Part shown: positions 56,036 through 64,000 of the stretch, piece after piece | Numbering within the stretch: the first letter of the stretch is position 1 | How the letters are laid out: each line of letters opens with the position of its first letter | Source: Bacillota bacterium | Lineage (GTDB): Bacteria > Bacillota > Clostridia > Lachnospirales > Lachnospiraceae | Assembly (NCBI GenBank): GCA_023421075.1 | Contig: JAEZUM010000013.1 | Location: 1 to 64,000, forward strand | Reading direction: 5' to 3' | DNA length: 64,000 nucleotides | Translations under genes and position numbers: made by a program | The notes under the pieces: model-generated | Seen by the model: only the letters and a program-made list of their open reading frames with translations | Told to the model about the DNA's origin: nothing | Database searches by the model: none

Positions 56036-57688
56036 TTATTCAACGTATTTCGCAGCACGCTCATCAATGACAGACTGAGCACCAGCAGCTAACCACTCCT
56101 GAATATTTGAATCCCAGGTGGCATCGAAATCAGCGGGTTTACAGGTAATAGCTTCAGCCAAAAGAGTCTTACCCATATCAGATAATGTCTGGTTAACCGG
56201 ACCAGCTGCACTAAGAACTACAGGAACAACCGTTGCAGGACGACCATTTCTCATGGAATTACCATAAGCATCGATAATCAGTTGAGGATCAACTGTGTAG
56301 GACTGTGCAAGTGCCTGTGTATACTTGCTGTCATCGCCAATATCAAGTCCATTGATCATGATTGTATAATCAATATTCTGAGCAGAGTTCATAATCTTCT
56401 CGTTGGTAGCTGGAATCATCTTCGGTACGCCGTCAACTATTTCATGAGTCACGCCTTCTTCACCAATTTGTAAGAAGTAACGATTCTCAAACTTCGATAA
56501 CCAGTTAATGTAGCGAAGTGCACCTTCAACATTCTTACTGGAAGCGGGAACAAACATATTAACACCTGCTGCATCATAGGTAAACTTCTCGGTTACACCG
56601 GCGCTATTTTGGAAGCAGTCAACGGTAACGATCTCAGCCTCAGGTACATTAACCTTAAGATCACGTAATAATCCGGGAGTATCACGGTAAGCCTGATCCC
56701 AGTTATGAATGAAGGCACCAACTACACCGCTCTTGATCAGGTTATCGCTATCAGTATCATCATTGTAGAGAGCGAACTGTGTATCAACTAAACCTTCGTT
56801 ATACATTTTGTTTAAGTAACGAACACCTTCCTTGTATCCGGGAAGTAAGAAATTACGCTCGATAACGGTATTTACCCAACGATCTTTTTTGCTGATGGTA
56901 GGGTCGATGAAGGAATCAAGTAAAATACTGGCTCTCCAGCGAACATCACTGGTCATAGTGAAGGGAACCACCTTATCCTTACCAACACCACCGGGATCCT
57001 GTGTCTTGAATGCAACAAGAGCATCATAGAATTCCTGAGTAGTTGTCGGTAATGGTAACCCAAGCTTATCCAACCAGTCCTTACGAATAAAGGTATTCGC
57101 ACCAGCTGTATTCATACGACGTGCAGGAATGGAGAATAACTGTCCTGTTTCGGTATTCACATTACGCATGATCATATCTCTTCCCTCTAATGCTAAATCG
57201 GGTCCGAGAAATGCTTTCAGATCAGGTAATAAAGTATCAACGTAAGGAGCTAAATCAGCAAGACCACCTAAATCACGATAATTCGCGATCAGGTCACCGC
57301 TGTAGGTAAGACATACATCCGGTGCAGTACCGGAAGCCATAAGGTTATTCAGCTGTTCGGTCTCTTCCCAACGGGATACTGCTACAAAGTTAACTCCGAT
57401 GTTCTCATCTTCCAAAACCTTCGCTTTAATCCAGTCTGTATAAAAGTTATTGGTGGGATCTGTCTTTCCGCCGTCTGTACCACGGTCGAATACTTCGACA
57501 GTTATCTCACTGTATTCCGGCTTTGCCGCTTGGGCAGGAGCAGAAGTTGCTTCCGGTGCCTTTGTCGCCTCGGTAGTTGTTGTTTCTTTTTCTGTCGGTA
57601 CAGCATCGTCGGTTTTAGCTTTACATCCCCCCAAAACGCTGACAATCATTATACACACAAGTATAAGTGACAACCATCTTCTTTTCAT
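56036..57688 (-). CDS. Sugar-binding lipoprotein (CUT1/LplA-like, family 1)
   Basis: A 550-residue extracellular binding protein. Signal MKRRWLSLILVCIMIVSVL ends in the lipobox LGGCK, followed by a Thr/Glu/Ala-rich spacer. The binding domain has ASGTAPDVCLTYSGD and IRKDWLDKLGLPLPTTTQEF, as in LplA/YtcQ proteins for oligosaccharides. ATG with AGGAGG upstream. Last gene of the transporter operon (lplB-lplC-binding protein); no ATPase is in the operon, as usual for these systems that share MsmX. Confidence 0.92.
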   Translation of the reverse strand: MKRRWLSLILVCIMIVSVLGGCKAKTDDAVPTEKETTTTEATKAPEATSAPAQAAKPEYSEITVEVFDRGTDGGKTDPTNNFYTDWIKAKVLEDENIGVNFVAVSRWEETEQLNNLMASGTAPDVCLTYSGDLIANYRDLGGLADLAPYVDTLLPDLKAFLGPDLALEGRDMIMRNVNTETGQLFSIPARRMNTAGANTFIRKDWLDKLGLPLPTTTQEFYDALVAFKTQDPGGVGKDKVVPFTMTSDVRWRASILLDSFIDPTISKKDRWVNTVIERNFLLPGYKEGVRYLNKMYNEGLVDTQFALYNDDTDSDNLIKSGVVGAFIHNWDQAYRDTPGLLRDLKVNVPEAEIVTVDCFQNSAGVTEKFTYDAAGVNMFVPASSKNVEGALRYINWLSKFENRYFLQIGEEGVTHEIVDGVPKMIPATNEKIMNSAQNIDYTIMINGLDIGDDSKYTQALAQSYTVDPQLIIDAYGNSMRNGRPATVVPVVLSAAGPVNQTLSDMGKTLLAEAITCKPADFDATWDSNIQEWLAAGAQSVIDERAAKYVE

Positions 57689-57796
57689 TAATACATCCTC
57701 CTAATATTTTTTTATAAATAACAACGTCCCCTACATGAAACGTTGAAATCTAACATTGTTCCTTGTTAATTCCTTAATTACAATATAATTTGAAGA

Positions 57797-58669
57797 TTAT
57801 TCCTTAATCGCCCCCAGCGTAACACCCTGAATAAAGTGCTTCTGAAGAAACGGATATACAATTACAATCGGTATCGTCGCAAACATTACGGAAGCTGCCT
57901 TCAGGCCTTCACTGGCCATTGGTGCTGAGAAGCCTTCCTGTTGCGCAGTCTCAATGGCGGAGAGATTATTGATGACCTGATACAGCTTTAGCTGGATTGG
58001 CGCATATTTTGCATCCGGCACATACATCAGTGCATCCGAGAAACCATTCCAACGACCGACTGCATAAAAGAGAGCCAGAGTAGCTAAAACCGGTTTTGAT
58101 AAGGGTAGATAGATCTTGGTGAGAATCGCGATTGGTCCTGCACCGTCCAACTCTGCAGATTCACGAAGACTATCCGGAATACCGTATAAAAAGCTTCGAA
58201 GTATTATCATATTAAAGATGGATAGACAGTTTGGTATAATTAATACCAAAGGCTTATTAATCAGATCCAGATCCTTCATGAGCAAATAATTCGGGATGGT
58301 TCCTGCACTAAAATACATGGTCAGCAGCATCATGCCGTTTAAGAATCTTCTTCCTTTTAAATGATCGAAGATTAAAGGATAAGAACACATTATTGTCATG
58401 AACAAGGACACTATGGTACAGATAAAGGTAAGTAATGCTGTCCACCAGAGAGATCGAACAAAGGCGGCATCCTTCAATACAAAATTATAGGATTCCAGAG
58501 TAAAATTCACCGGAATTAACGACACCCGGTTATTAATCAGTGCCTGGGTTGAACTTAAGGAACGAGCCAGAATATTTAACACCGGCAATAAGCATAACAA
58601 AATAAATACAAAACAGATCAAAGCAATTATAAGATCTTCTATTTTTCGTTTGGTTGATTTTACTATCAT
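57797..58669 (-). CDS. Sugar ABC transporter permease (LplC/YtcP-like)
   Basis: A 290-residue carbohydrate permease with six TM helices; the EAA loop reads ESAELDGAGPIAILTKIYLP and the C-terminus KHFIQGVTLGAIKE is typical of the LplC group. ATG with AAGGGGG upstream. It lies 13 bp after the LplB-like gene and 108 bp before the binding-protein gene. Confidence 0.92.
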   Translation of the reverse strand: MIVKSTKRKIEDLIIALICFVFILLCLLPVLNILARSLSSTQALINNRVSLIPVNFTLESYNFVLKDAAFVRSLWWTALLTFICTIVSLFMTIMCSYPLIFDHLKGRRFLNGMMLLTMYFSAGTIPNYLLMKDLDLINKPLVLIIPNCLSIFNMIILRSFLYGIPDSLRESAELDGAGPIAILTKIYLPLSKPVLATLALFYAVGRWNGFSDALMYVPDAKYAPIQLKLYQVINNLSAIETAQQEGFSAPMASEGLKAASVMFATIPIVIVYPFLQKHFIQGVTLGAIKE

Positions 58670-58682
58670 CGCTGCGGCCCCC

Positions 58683-59612
58683 TTACCATACTCCGCGCTC
58701 GCCGAACTTCTTTGCTATGGCGTTTGCGGTAAACAGGAATATTACACAGATTACGGATTGGAACAGGCCCACTGCAGCCGTCAGCGAGAATTGAAATCCT
58801 CGAATACCGACACGATATACATATGTACTTAATACATCCGCAACACTCATTACAAGGCTGTTGGAGAAGGAATAAGGCCGGTCAAATTCACTACCTAAGA
58901 TACGTCCCAGATTCATAATCAGAAGAACCACGATAGTGGAGCGGATTCCGGGCAAGGTGATATGCCAGATCTTCTTCCAACGGGAGGCGCCGTCTACCTC
59001 CGCAGCTTCATAAAGCTCAGGATTGATTCCTGTAATTGCAGCTAGATAAATAATGGTATTCCATCCCATCTCCTTCCAGAGTCCAAAGGCGATATAGGTT
59101 CCTATATAAAGCGTAGGGTTTGTGAGAAAATCAATGGACTCTAAACCCATTCCGTTCAGCATAACATTTACCATACCGGAGCGGGGAGCAAGAAGCTGCT
59201 TAGCGATACCGCTGATAATAATCCATGATAAGAAGTGCGGCAGATAAACGATTGTCTGGGTAACCTTCTTATATCGTTTAAACGCAAGTTCATTTAATAA
59301 AATTGCAAGGAAGATCGGCATCGGGAAGCCGAAGGCCAGATCCAGGGAATTCAGCAATAAGGTATTGCGAAGTGCATCCCAGAAATCCTTCGTTGTAAAG
59401 GCTTTTTCAAACCATTTGAAAATAGGTTCTGACCACGGTGATGCCCAAACACCCTTGAACATGTTGTATTCCTTAAATGCCATCGTAATATTTGTCATCG
59501 GCAAATAACGGAATACGACGGCAAACGCCACCGGTAAAGCCATCATCAGATACAGTGTCCATGTCTTTTTGAAGTATAGAATGGTTTTGCGAGTGACACT
59601 TTTTTGTTTCAT
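58683..59612 (-). CDS. Sugar ABC transporter permease (LplB/YtcO-like)
   Basis: About 309 residues; six TM helices; EAA loop EAAEVDGASRWKKIWHITLP. The start at 59612 (MKQKSVTRK) is chosen because GGGGG lies 7 nt upstream; the frame opens at 59648. The long extracellular loops and FGERGVW end fit LplB. First gene of the operon, divergent from the AraC regulator. Confidence 0.92.
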   Translation of the reverse strand: MKQKSVTRKTILYFKKTWTLYLMMALPVAFAVVFRYLPMTNITMAFKEYNMFKGVWASPWSEPIFKWFEKAFTTKDFWDALRNTLLLNSLDLAFGFPMPIFLAILLNELAFKRYKKVTQTIVYLPHFLSWIIISGIAKQLLAPRSGMVNVMLNGMGLESIDFLTNPTLYIGTYIAFGLWKEMGWNTIIYLAAITGINPELYEAAEVDGASRWKKIWHITLPGIRSTIVVLLIMNLGRILGSEFDRPYSFSNSLVMSVADVLSTYVYRVGIRGFQFSLTAAVGLFQSVICVIFLFTANAIAKKFGERGVW

Positions 59613-59928
59613 ATATATCCCCCTTAATACGCAATTCAGGAATGTCAAATCACCCTCCTGAATATCCCTGAAGTTTCCAATTGGTTCGATACAGCATAGG
59701 TATAATTCATAGGATCAAGGCATAACATTGCAAGATATGAGTTGCATTAACCCCAAAAATAATGTATAATTTTGCTATATAATTTACTAAATAAACCAAT
59801 TATGCATTCATTATATCAGCAAAACTCACAATAAAACATGGGCAAACTATTGAAATCATGTACAAATTATGGATGAATTATAGATCGCTTTTTGAGAATG
59901 TTTCAAAGGATGGGGAGAGGAAAAATCG

Positions 59929-60741
59929 ATGGGAAATGAAAGTCTTGACACAATCGTAGCTACCGTGGATTATTACAATCACAGAAAGAGAACGCCGAAT
60001 TGGTGCATTGAGGATGCAATTATTGATTTTGTAGATCTGACCTATGTGGTGAACGGGCAGGCGGAATATACCATAAACGGCCAAAAATATATTGTATCTG
60101 CAGGGGATCTTCTGTGTATCCCCTCCGGTAGTCGCCGATCTGCCCTTACTTATCCCGATTCTTTGATTGAATCCTACTGTGTAAATGGTATGATACGGAA
60201 TATCGACGGAGAAGACATTGCACTCCCCTTCCCCTTGATCAGTAAAATCGGGATGCATAAGGATATCATATCGCTATATAGTGATCTGACCTGTGTATGG
60301 CATCTGAGGGATCCGGGCTATTTTCTTAAGGCACGTGCAATATATCTGATGATTCTTCAGAGATATCTGCAGTTGATTGTATATCAGAAGGATACCAATA
60401 TCAGTGACAAGAGGATCAAGAAAGCCCTTCATTATATGACAACGCATTATCAGGAGCCACTTACCGTACAGATGATGGCGGAACATGTGAGCTTAAGCAA
60501 TATGTATTTCGGAAATCTGTTTAAGCAAGAAACCGGGGTGTCCTTCCACAAATTTCTGACTTCAATCCGCTTAAACCGTGCAGAGGACATGCTATACAGC
60601 GGTGAATACAAGATCAATGAGATTGCAGATGCCTGCGGCTTCTCCGATGTTTTCTATTTTAGCAGGCTGTTCAAGGAGAGTAGGGGCTTTGCTCCTTCTA
60701 ATGTGATCCGTACCAGAAAAGAACACAGTATAAATGAATGA
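59929..60741 (+). CDS. AraC-family regulator of the sugar transporter
   Basis: A 270-residue regulator with a cupin N-terminus (VVNGQAEYTINGQKYIVSAG) and a C-terminal double HTH (EPLTVQMMAEHVSLSNMYFG and INEIADACGFSDVFYFSRLF). ATG with GGGGAGAGG 10 nt upstream. The 280-bp divergent gap holds a TATAAT on the lplB side (59810-59815) with a poor -35, as expected for an AraC-activated promoter. Confidence 0.9.
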   Translation: MGNESLDTIVATVDYYNHRKRTPNWCIEDAIIDFVDLTYVVNGQAEYTINGQKYIVSAGDLLCIPSGSRRSALTYPDSLIESYCVNGMIRNIDGEDIALPFPLISKIGMHKDIISLYSDLTCVWHLRDPGYFLKARAIYLMILQRYLQLIVYQKDTNISDKRIKKALHYMTTHYQEPLTVQMMAEHVSLSNMYFGNLFKQETGVSFHKFLTSIRLNRAEDMLYSGEYKINEIADACGFSDVFYFSRLFKESRGFAPSNVIRTRKEHSINE

Positions 60742-60777
60742 ACTGAAGCTGTGCCTTAAAAAATGGCACTTACACAT

Positions 60778-60830
60778 AAGAATAAGAAGAAGGGTATCGT
60801 ACCTCGTACGATACCCTTCTTCTTATTCTT
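60778..60830. terminator. Perfect 25-bp bidirectional terminator
   Basis: AAGAATAAGAAGAAGGGTAT... (25 nt) is an exact inverse of 60806-60830, loop CTC. A-rich and T-rich ends give U-tracts both ways; it separates the convergent AraC gene and ribBA. Confidence 0.92.
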
Positions 60831-60856
60831 ACGGCTAAATTTTTACTATCCAGATA

Positions 60857-62044
60857 CTAATACAGATGACCCATCTTTTCTTTTTTCGTTTCAAAGTACC
60901 TTTTATTATGCATATTGGTGTCCATTATGATCGGTACACGTTCCACAATCTCTATACCGTGGCCCTTCAGACCCACCAGCTTCTTCGGATTATTTGTCAT
61001 TAAACGAATCTTTCTGACCTTCAGTTCACTGAGGATCTGCGCTCCAATTCCGTAATCTCTCATATCTGCCGGGAAGCCCAGTGCGATATTCGCTTCTTCC
61101 GTATCCATTCCCTCTTCCTGCAGCTTATAAGCTTTAATCTTATTGATCAGACCAATTCCGCGACCCTCCTGTCTCAGATAGAGCAGGACTCCCTTTCCAG
61201 CCTTCTCGATATTCTGTAAGGCTGCTGCCAATTGCTCGCCGCAATCGCATTTTAAGGAATGAAAGGCATCACCGGTCAGGCATTCGGAATGTACCCTTAC
61301 AAGGACCTCATCCCCTTCCTCGATGGTACCCTTCACCAGGGCAACATGGTGCTCACCATTCAAGGTATTCACAAAACCAACCATCCGAAAATCACCATAT
61401 TCGGTCGGAAGATTCGCTTCTGCTTCTCTAACCACATAACAATCCGTCTCTCTCCGATATGCAATAAGCTCTTCTATGGTCACGATCGGTAAGCCTTCTC
61501 TCGCTGCATAGTGATGAAGCTGCTCTCCCTTTAATACCTCCCCTGACTCACCCAAGATCTCTGTGAAGGTTCCGGAGGGATAGTATCCTGCTAGTTTGGC
61601 CAAATCGGAGGCTGCCTCCGCATAGCCTGCTTTCTTCAGGACTCCGCCTATCACAGCCTTCATAACAAAGACATGCCCCGGTGTCTTAAAATGACTGTGA
61701 TCAAATGGATGCTTTAACAACCCCCGGATTGTATGAACCCGTTCTTCCGGCGTAATGCCGGTCTCACTATTGATAGCATCCAAGGATATCAGATAAGCAT
61801 TGGGATTGTTATGGCTTCCATAGGGATTAATCAAGGGCAATGTGATCTGTTCTGTCTTCTCCGAAGGAAGTGAGATGCAGGTGAAGCCGGTGCCATGCTT
61901 CATCATAAAGTTTATATTCTCTTTCGTTACCAGTTCACTTGCAACGAAGAATACTCCCCCACTTTGCGCTTGTTCGTCGTCCGTAATGATCACAATTTTA
62001 TTCATCTTAATCTCTTCGACAACATCATGTAATTTAACTGTCAT
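60857..62044 (-). CDS. ribBA: RibBA-like protein with intact GTP cyclohydrolase II and degenerate DHBP synthase domain
   Basis: A 395-residue two-domain protein. The C-terminal GTP cyclohydrolase II (about 205-390) keeps its zinc cysteines (C255, C266, C268; SECLTGD and KCDCGEQ) and the catalytic RQEGRGIGL. The N-terminal dihydroxybutanone phosphate synthase fold is present (NFMMKHGTGF, SLDAINSETGIT, PGHVF), but the canonical DDEDRENEGD loop reads DDEQAQSGGV (22-31), losing the Arg and metal Glu, and the metal His of the GHTEA motif is Tyr141 (AGYAEA). This domain is probably inactive. ATG with GGAGG 8 nt upstream; it follows the equally altered ribD by 50 bp. Confidence 0.85.
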   Translation of the reverse strand: MTVKLHDVVEEIKMNKIVIITDDEQAQSGGVFFVASELVTKENINFMMKHGTGFTCISLPSEKTEQITLPLINPYGSHNNPNAYLISLDAINSETGITPEERVHTIRGLLKHPFDHSHFKTPGHVFVMKAVIGGVLKKAGYAEAASDLAKLAGYYPSGTFTEILGESGEVLKGEQLHHYAAREGLPIVTIEELIAYRRETDCYVVREAEANLPTEYGDFRMVGFVNTLNGEHHVALVKGTIEEGDEVLVRVHSECLTGDAFHSLKCDCGEQLAAALQNIEKAGKGVLLYLRQEGRGIGLINKIKAYKLQEEGMDTEEANIALGFPADMRDYGIGAQILSELKVRKIRLMTNNPKKLVGLKGHGIEIVERVPIIMDTNMHNKRYFETKKEKMGHLY

Positions 62045-62094
62045 TTGTTTATCCTCCTTAAGCTGATCTACTGCTTTATTCTGAAATTTAGATC

Positions 62095-63186
62095 TTATAT
62101 TAAATATCCTTTTACAATTACATCGGGGCCGACTATTTCATGGGAGACTCTCTTTAGAACAAGGGCATCTCTCATGTGTTCGATTCCTTCCCCTCCGACC
62201 GGAGTATAAGCGGATCTTCCTCCGATAATTTTTGGTGCAATCGCGGTATAAACCTTATGCACACAGCCACTCTCAAAAGCGGAGGCAAGTATGGAGCTTC
62301 CCCCCTCAATGTATAGGGAATCGATTTTCATACCTCCAAGCAATCTCATAATTTCATGAAATTCGATTCGATTATTATTCTCCTTAAGCTTGGCAACCTG
62401 AACCCCTCTCTGACATAACGCCGCCTCCCGTTCCTTGGAAATATTCTCCGAGGCAATGATTATCGTCTTTACCGACTCATCTACCTGCAAGATCTTTGCA
62501 TCCGGTGGAAGGTCGCCAGATTTCGATACAATCACTCTGAGTGGGTTGGATAGCTTTACCCCGGGCAGCCTCGTCGTAAGCATCGGATCATCCATTCTTA
62601 CGGTATTCTCACCAACCATAATCGCAGCTACCCGCTGCCTTAATAGGTGAACAAATCTCAGGCTGTCATCGGAGCTGATCCATTTCGAATCGCCTGTCTT
62701 CGTAGCAAGCTTTCCATCTAGCGTCATTGCCCATTTTACGAAAACGAAGGGCTCTTTGTGCCTAATGTAATAGGAATAGATTTCATTCTGCTCTTCACAT
62801 TCATCAAGGAGAATTCCTGCCTTATAGCTGACTCCAAGCTTCGACAACTCCTGTAAAAAATCAATTTTCTTATCCGGGTTTGGGTCCAGCATACCTATAT
62901 ATATCTTCGTTATTCCCTTCTCCTTAATCAGGTTAAGGCTTTCCCTGATCTGTAGCTCGGACTGAAACGGTTCAATATTAAGATAGAGCTCCGCACCGGT
63001 CAGATCACCGGAAGCCTTTCGCAATACGATTGCTTCCGCACTGTCAGCTCCGTAAGCTTCATACCAGCCTTCTGCAAGTACCGTTCCATCCTTCACTAAC
63101 AAGGCACCGGATAACGGATCCGGGTTAACAAAACCACTCCCCTGATCGGCGAGTTCCATGACTCTCTTCATATAATCTATATCCAT
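62095..63186 (-). CDS. ribD: RibD-like protein with intact reductase and degenerate deaminase domain
   Basis: A 363-residue RibD homologue. The C-terminal reductase (about 145-360) is well kept (KWAMTLDGKLATKTGDSKWI, GENTVRMDDPMLTTR, IEGGSSILASAF). The N-terminal deaminase has lost its zinc site: HAE reads SAE (49-51), PCSH reads PFQS (73-76) and the second Cys loop reads QIRES. Only the catalytic Glu51 remains. It should not deaminate. It has its own consensus promoter and a leader of about 40 nt, so no FMN riboswitch fits. First gene of ribD-ribBA. Confidence 0.85.
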   Translation of the reverse strand: MDIDYMKRVMELADQGSGFVNPDPLSGALLVKDGTVLAEGWYEAYGADSAEAIVLRKASGDLTGAELYLNIEPFQSELQIRESLNLIKEKGITKIYIGMLDPNPDKKIDFLQELSKLGVSYKAGILLDECEEQNEIYSYYIRHKEPFVFVKWAMTLDGKLATKTGDSKWISSDDSLRFVHLLRQRVAAIMVGENTVRMDDPMLTTRLPGVKLSNPLRVIVSKSGDLPPDAKILQVDESVKTIIIASENISKEREAALCQRGVQVAKLKENNNRIEFHEIMRLLGGMKIDSLYIEGGSSILASAFESGCVHKVYTAIAPKIIGGRSAYTPVGGEGIEHMRDALVLKRVSHEIVGPDVIVKGYLI

Positions 63187-63233
63187 AGGCTACCCCCCCT
63201 AACATCTCAGGATCTGGTTCTGTCTTATACTGT

Positions 63234-63262
63234 ATTATATTAATTTCTGTTAACTGTGTCAA
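63234..63262 (-). promoter_or_regulatory. Promoter of ribD-ribBA
   Basis: Minus strand: perfect -35 TTGACA (63257-63262) and -10 TATAAT (63234-63239) with 17 bp between. Start near 63227, only about 40 nt before the ribD ATG. Confidence 0.75.
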
Positions 63263-63357
63263 ATTGAATGTTATTTTCTAACATCATTTCAGCAGACTCT
63301 AAAAAGCACATACAAAAGAGGCATTTCTGTTCTCTTCCACCTTCAAGTAAAGACCCT

Positions 63358-64000
63358 TTACAGAGTATCAATACCTAACAGCTGCTTCGCCAATACGCCG
63401 ATTACAAAGGAGATTGCGGCAACGGACAGAGAAATAATAGCCATCTCGCCAAATCTTCGTAAAAATGCTTCCTCCTTCGCAACGGACAGATAATAATTAA
63501 ATGCCAAAATAATAAGCAGCACGATACCAAGCATTACGGCAAATGCTGCTACATACATCCGTGAAGGAAATAATAAATATGGCAGAACCAGAAATGCTAC
63601 GGTAACAAGATAAGCAACGCCTGTGTATACACTTGATTTTATAGCATTTTTGTTACCTTGAGCCCGTTCCGCAAGATAATTTGAGGCTGCCATAGAAAGT
63701 GTCGCCGATACTCCGGTAATGATTCCCGTCATTGCAACCAATCTGGTATTGGCAAGAGCAAAGGTTACTCCTGCGATGGCTCCGGTCAGCTCCACCAAGG
63801 CATCATTCAACCCCAACACCATTGCACCTATGTAATGCAGACGCTCCTCATCCAACATCCCGTAGAGCTCTTTTTCATGCCTTCTTTCCTCATCCAACAT
63901 TAACGCAGCCTCAGGAAGCTCCTTCTTCAGCATATCATACGCAGAGGAAGAAAACCGTTCCTGCTTCTGCATGGTCTTTACCACAAAGGTAAATCCCAAT
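63358..64000 (-). CDS. VIT1/CCC1-type iron/manganese transporter with ferritin-like domain, partial
   Basis: The gene continues beyond the right edge; the first codon visible is internal (TTG in LGFTFVVKTM). About 213 residues remain: the end of an erythrin-like domain (PEAALMLDEERRHEKELYGM), then a VIT1/DUF125 membrane part with HYIGAMVLGLNDALVELTGA, ASNYLAERAQG and four further TM helices. Such proteins move Fe(II)/Mn(II) across the membrane for storage or detoxification. Terminator after the stop is not clear. Confidence 0.8.
   Translation of the reverse strand, partial: LGFTFVVKTMQKQERFSSSAYDMLKKELPEAALMLDEERRHEKELYGMLDEERLHYIGAMVLGLNDALVELTGAIAGVTFALANTRLVAMTGIITGVSATLSMAASNYLAERAQGNKNAIKSSVYTGVAYLVTVAFLVLPYLLFPSRMYVAAFAVMLGIVLLIILAFNYYLSVAKEEAFLRRFGEMAIISLSVAAISFVIGVLAKQLLGIDTL

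Noticed and set aside
63187..63262. FMN riboswitch before ribD
   Set aside because: The promoter lies only about 40 nt before the start codon, too short for the RFN element, and no AGGGTGAAATTCCC-like block is present.

Overview
The window looks like a chromosomal segment of an anaerobic, low-to-mid GC, spore-forming and probably motile Lachnospiraceae-type Clostridium. The signs are LL-diaminopimelate aminotransferase (DapL) for lysine/cell wall synthesis, an archaeal-type AspRS followed by GatCAB under a T-box, an ANTAR regulator behind glnA, a SleB-type cortex hydrolase, PilZ proteins, an orphan FliK-like protein and plant-polysaccharide arabinosidases. No phage, plasmid, transposase, CRISPR, rRNA or tRNA gene was seen. 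Most genes lie on the minus strand.

Layout. 1-5.7 kb: glutamate synthase (cut by the left edge), then an orphan FliK-like gene facing a PilZ gene. 5.7-10.8 kb: T-box/aspS/gatC/gatA/gatB, the indirect route to Asn-tRNA and Gln-tRNA. 10.8-14.3 kb: envelope operon of an S66 carboxypeptidase, an LTA-synthase-like sulfatase and a 45-residue membrane peptide. 14.4-20.6 kb: oligopeptide ABC transporter oppABCDF. 20.7-21.5 kb: copper pair copZ-csoR. 21.5-23.8 kb: dapF-dapL. 23.9-26.1 kb: glnA with an ANTAR regulator and a terminator in the glnA leader. 26-30.3 kb: iron alcohol dehydrogenase, YcgR-like PilZ protein, SPFH/flotillin-like protein. 30.5-35 kb: arabinoside operon (GH51, GH127) with a divergent AraC regulator. 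35-41.3 kb: ThrE-type exporter pair, MFS transporter, MFS-like/LuxR membrane regulator, ferredoxin-fused aldo-keto reductase. 41.5-45 kb: gene remnant, J-domain/degenerate-GGDEF fusion, Smr protein, RF3. 45-55.7 kb: Ig-like secreted protein, solitary sugar-binding protein, SleB hydrolase, guanine deaminase, P-type cation ATPase under a probable Mn riboswitch, D-hydroxyacid dehydrogenase, sortase-type surface protein, aspartate kinase. 55.7-60.8 kb: long palindromic repeats, then a CUT1 sugar transporter (binding protein, two permeases) with a divergent AraC regulator. 60.8-64 kb: an aberrant ribD-ribBA pair and an EVIT/VIT1-type transporter cut by the right edge.

The most unusual locus is the ribD-ribBA pair. 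The GTP cyclohydrolase II domain and the RibD reductase domain keep their motifs. The RibD deaminase has lost all three zinc ligands and the DHBP synthase domain has lost its acidic loop and metal-binding His. The pair has a consensus promoter and a leader of about 40 nt, too short for an FMN riboswitch, so it may be a diverted, non-riboflavin pathway. Other notable points are the J-domain/dead-GGDEF fusion, the possible two-codon (GAA/AAC) T-box, the glnA leader terminator next to an ANTAR gene, a sigma-D-like promoter before the orphan FliK gene, and the palindromic repeats near 55.8 kb.

Limits: all calls were made by eye from sequence and translations. Promoters are consensus matches only, and no homology search was run.
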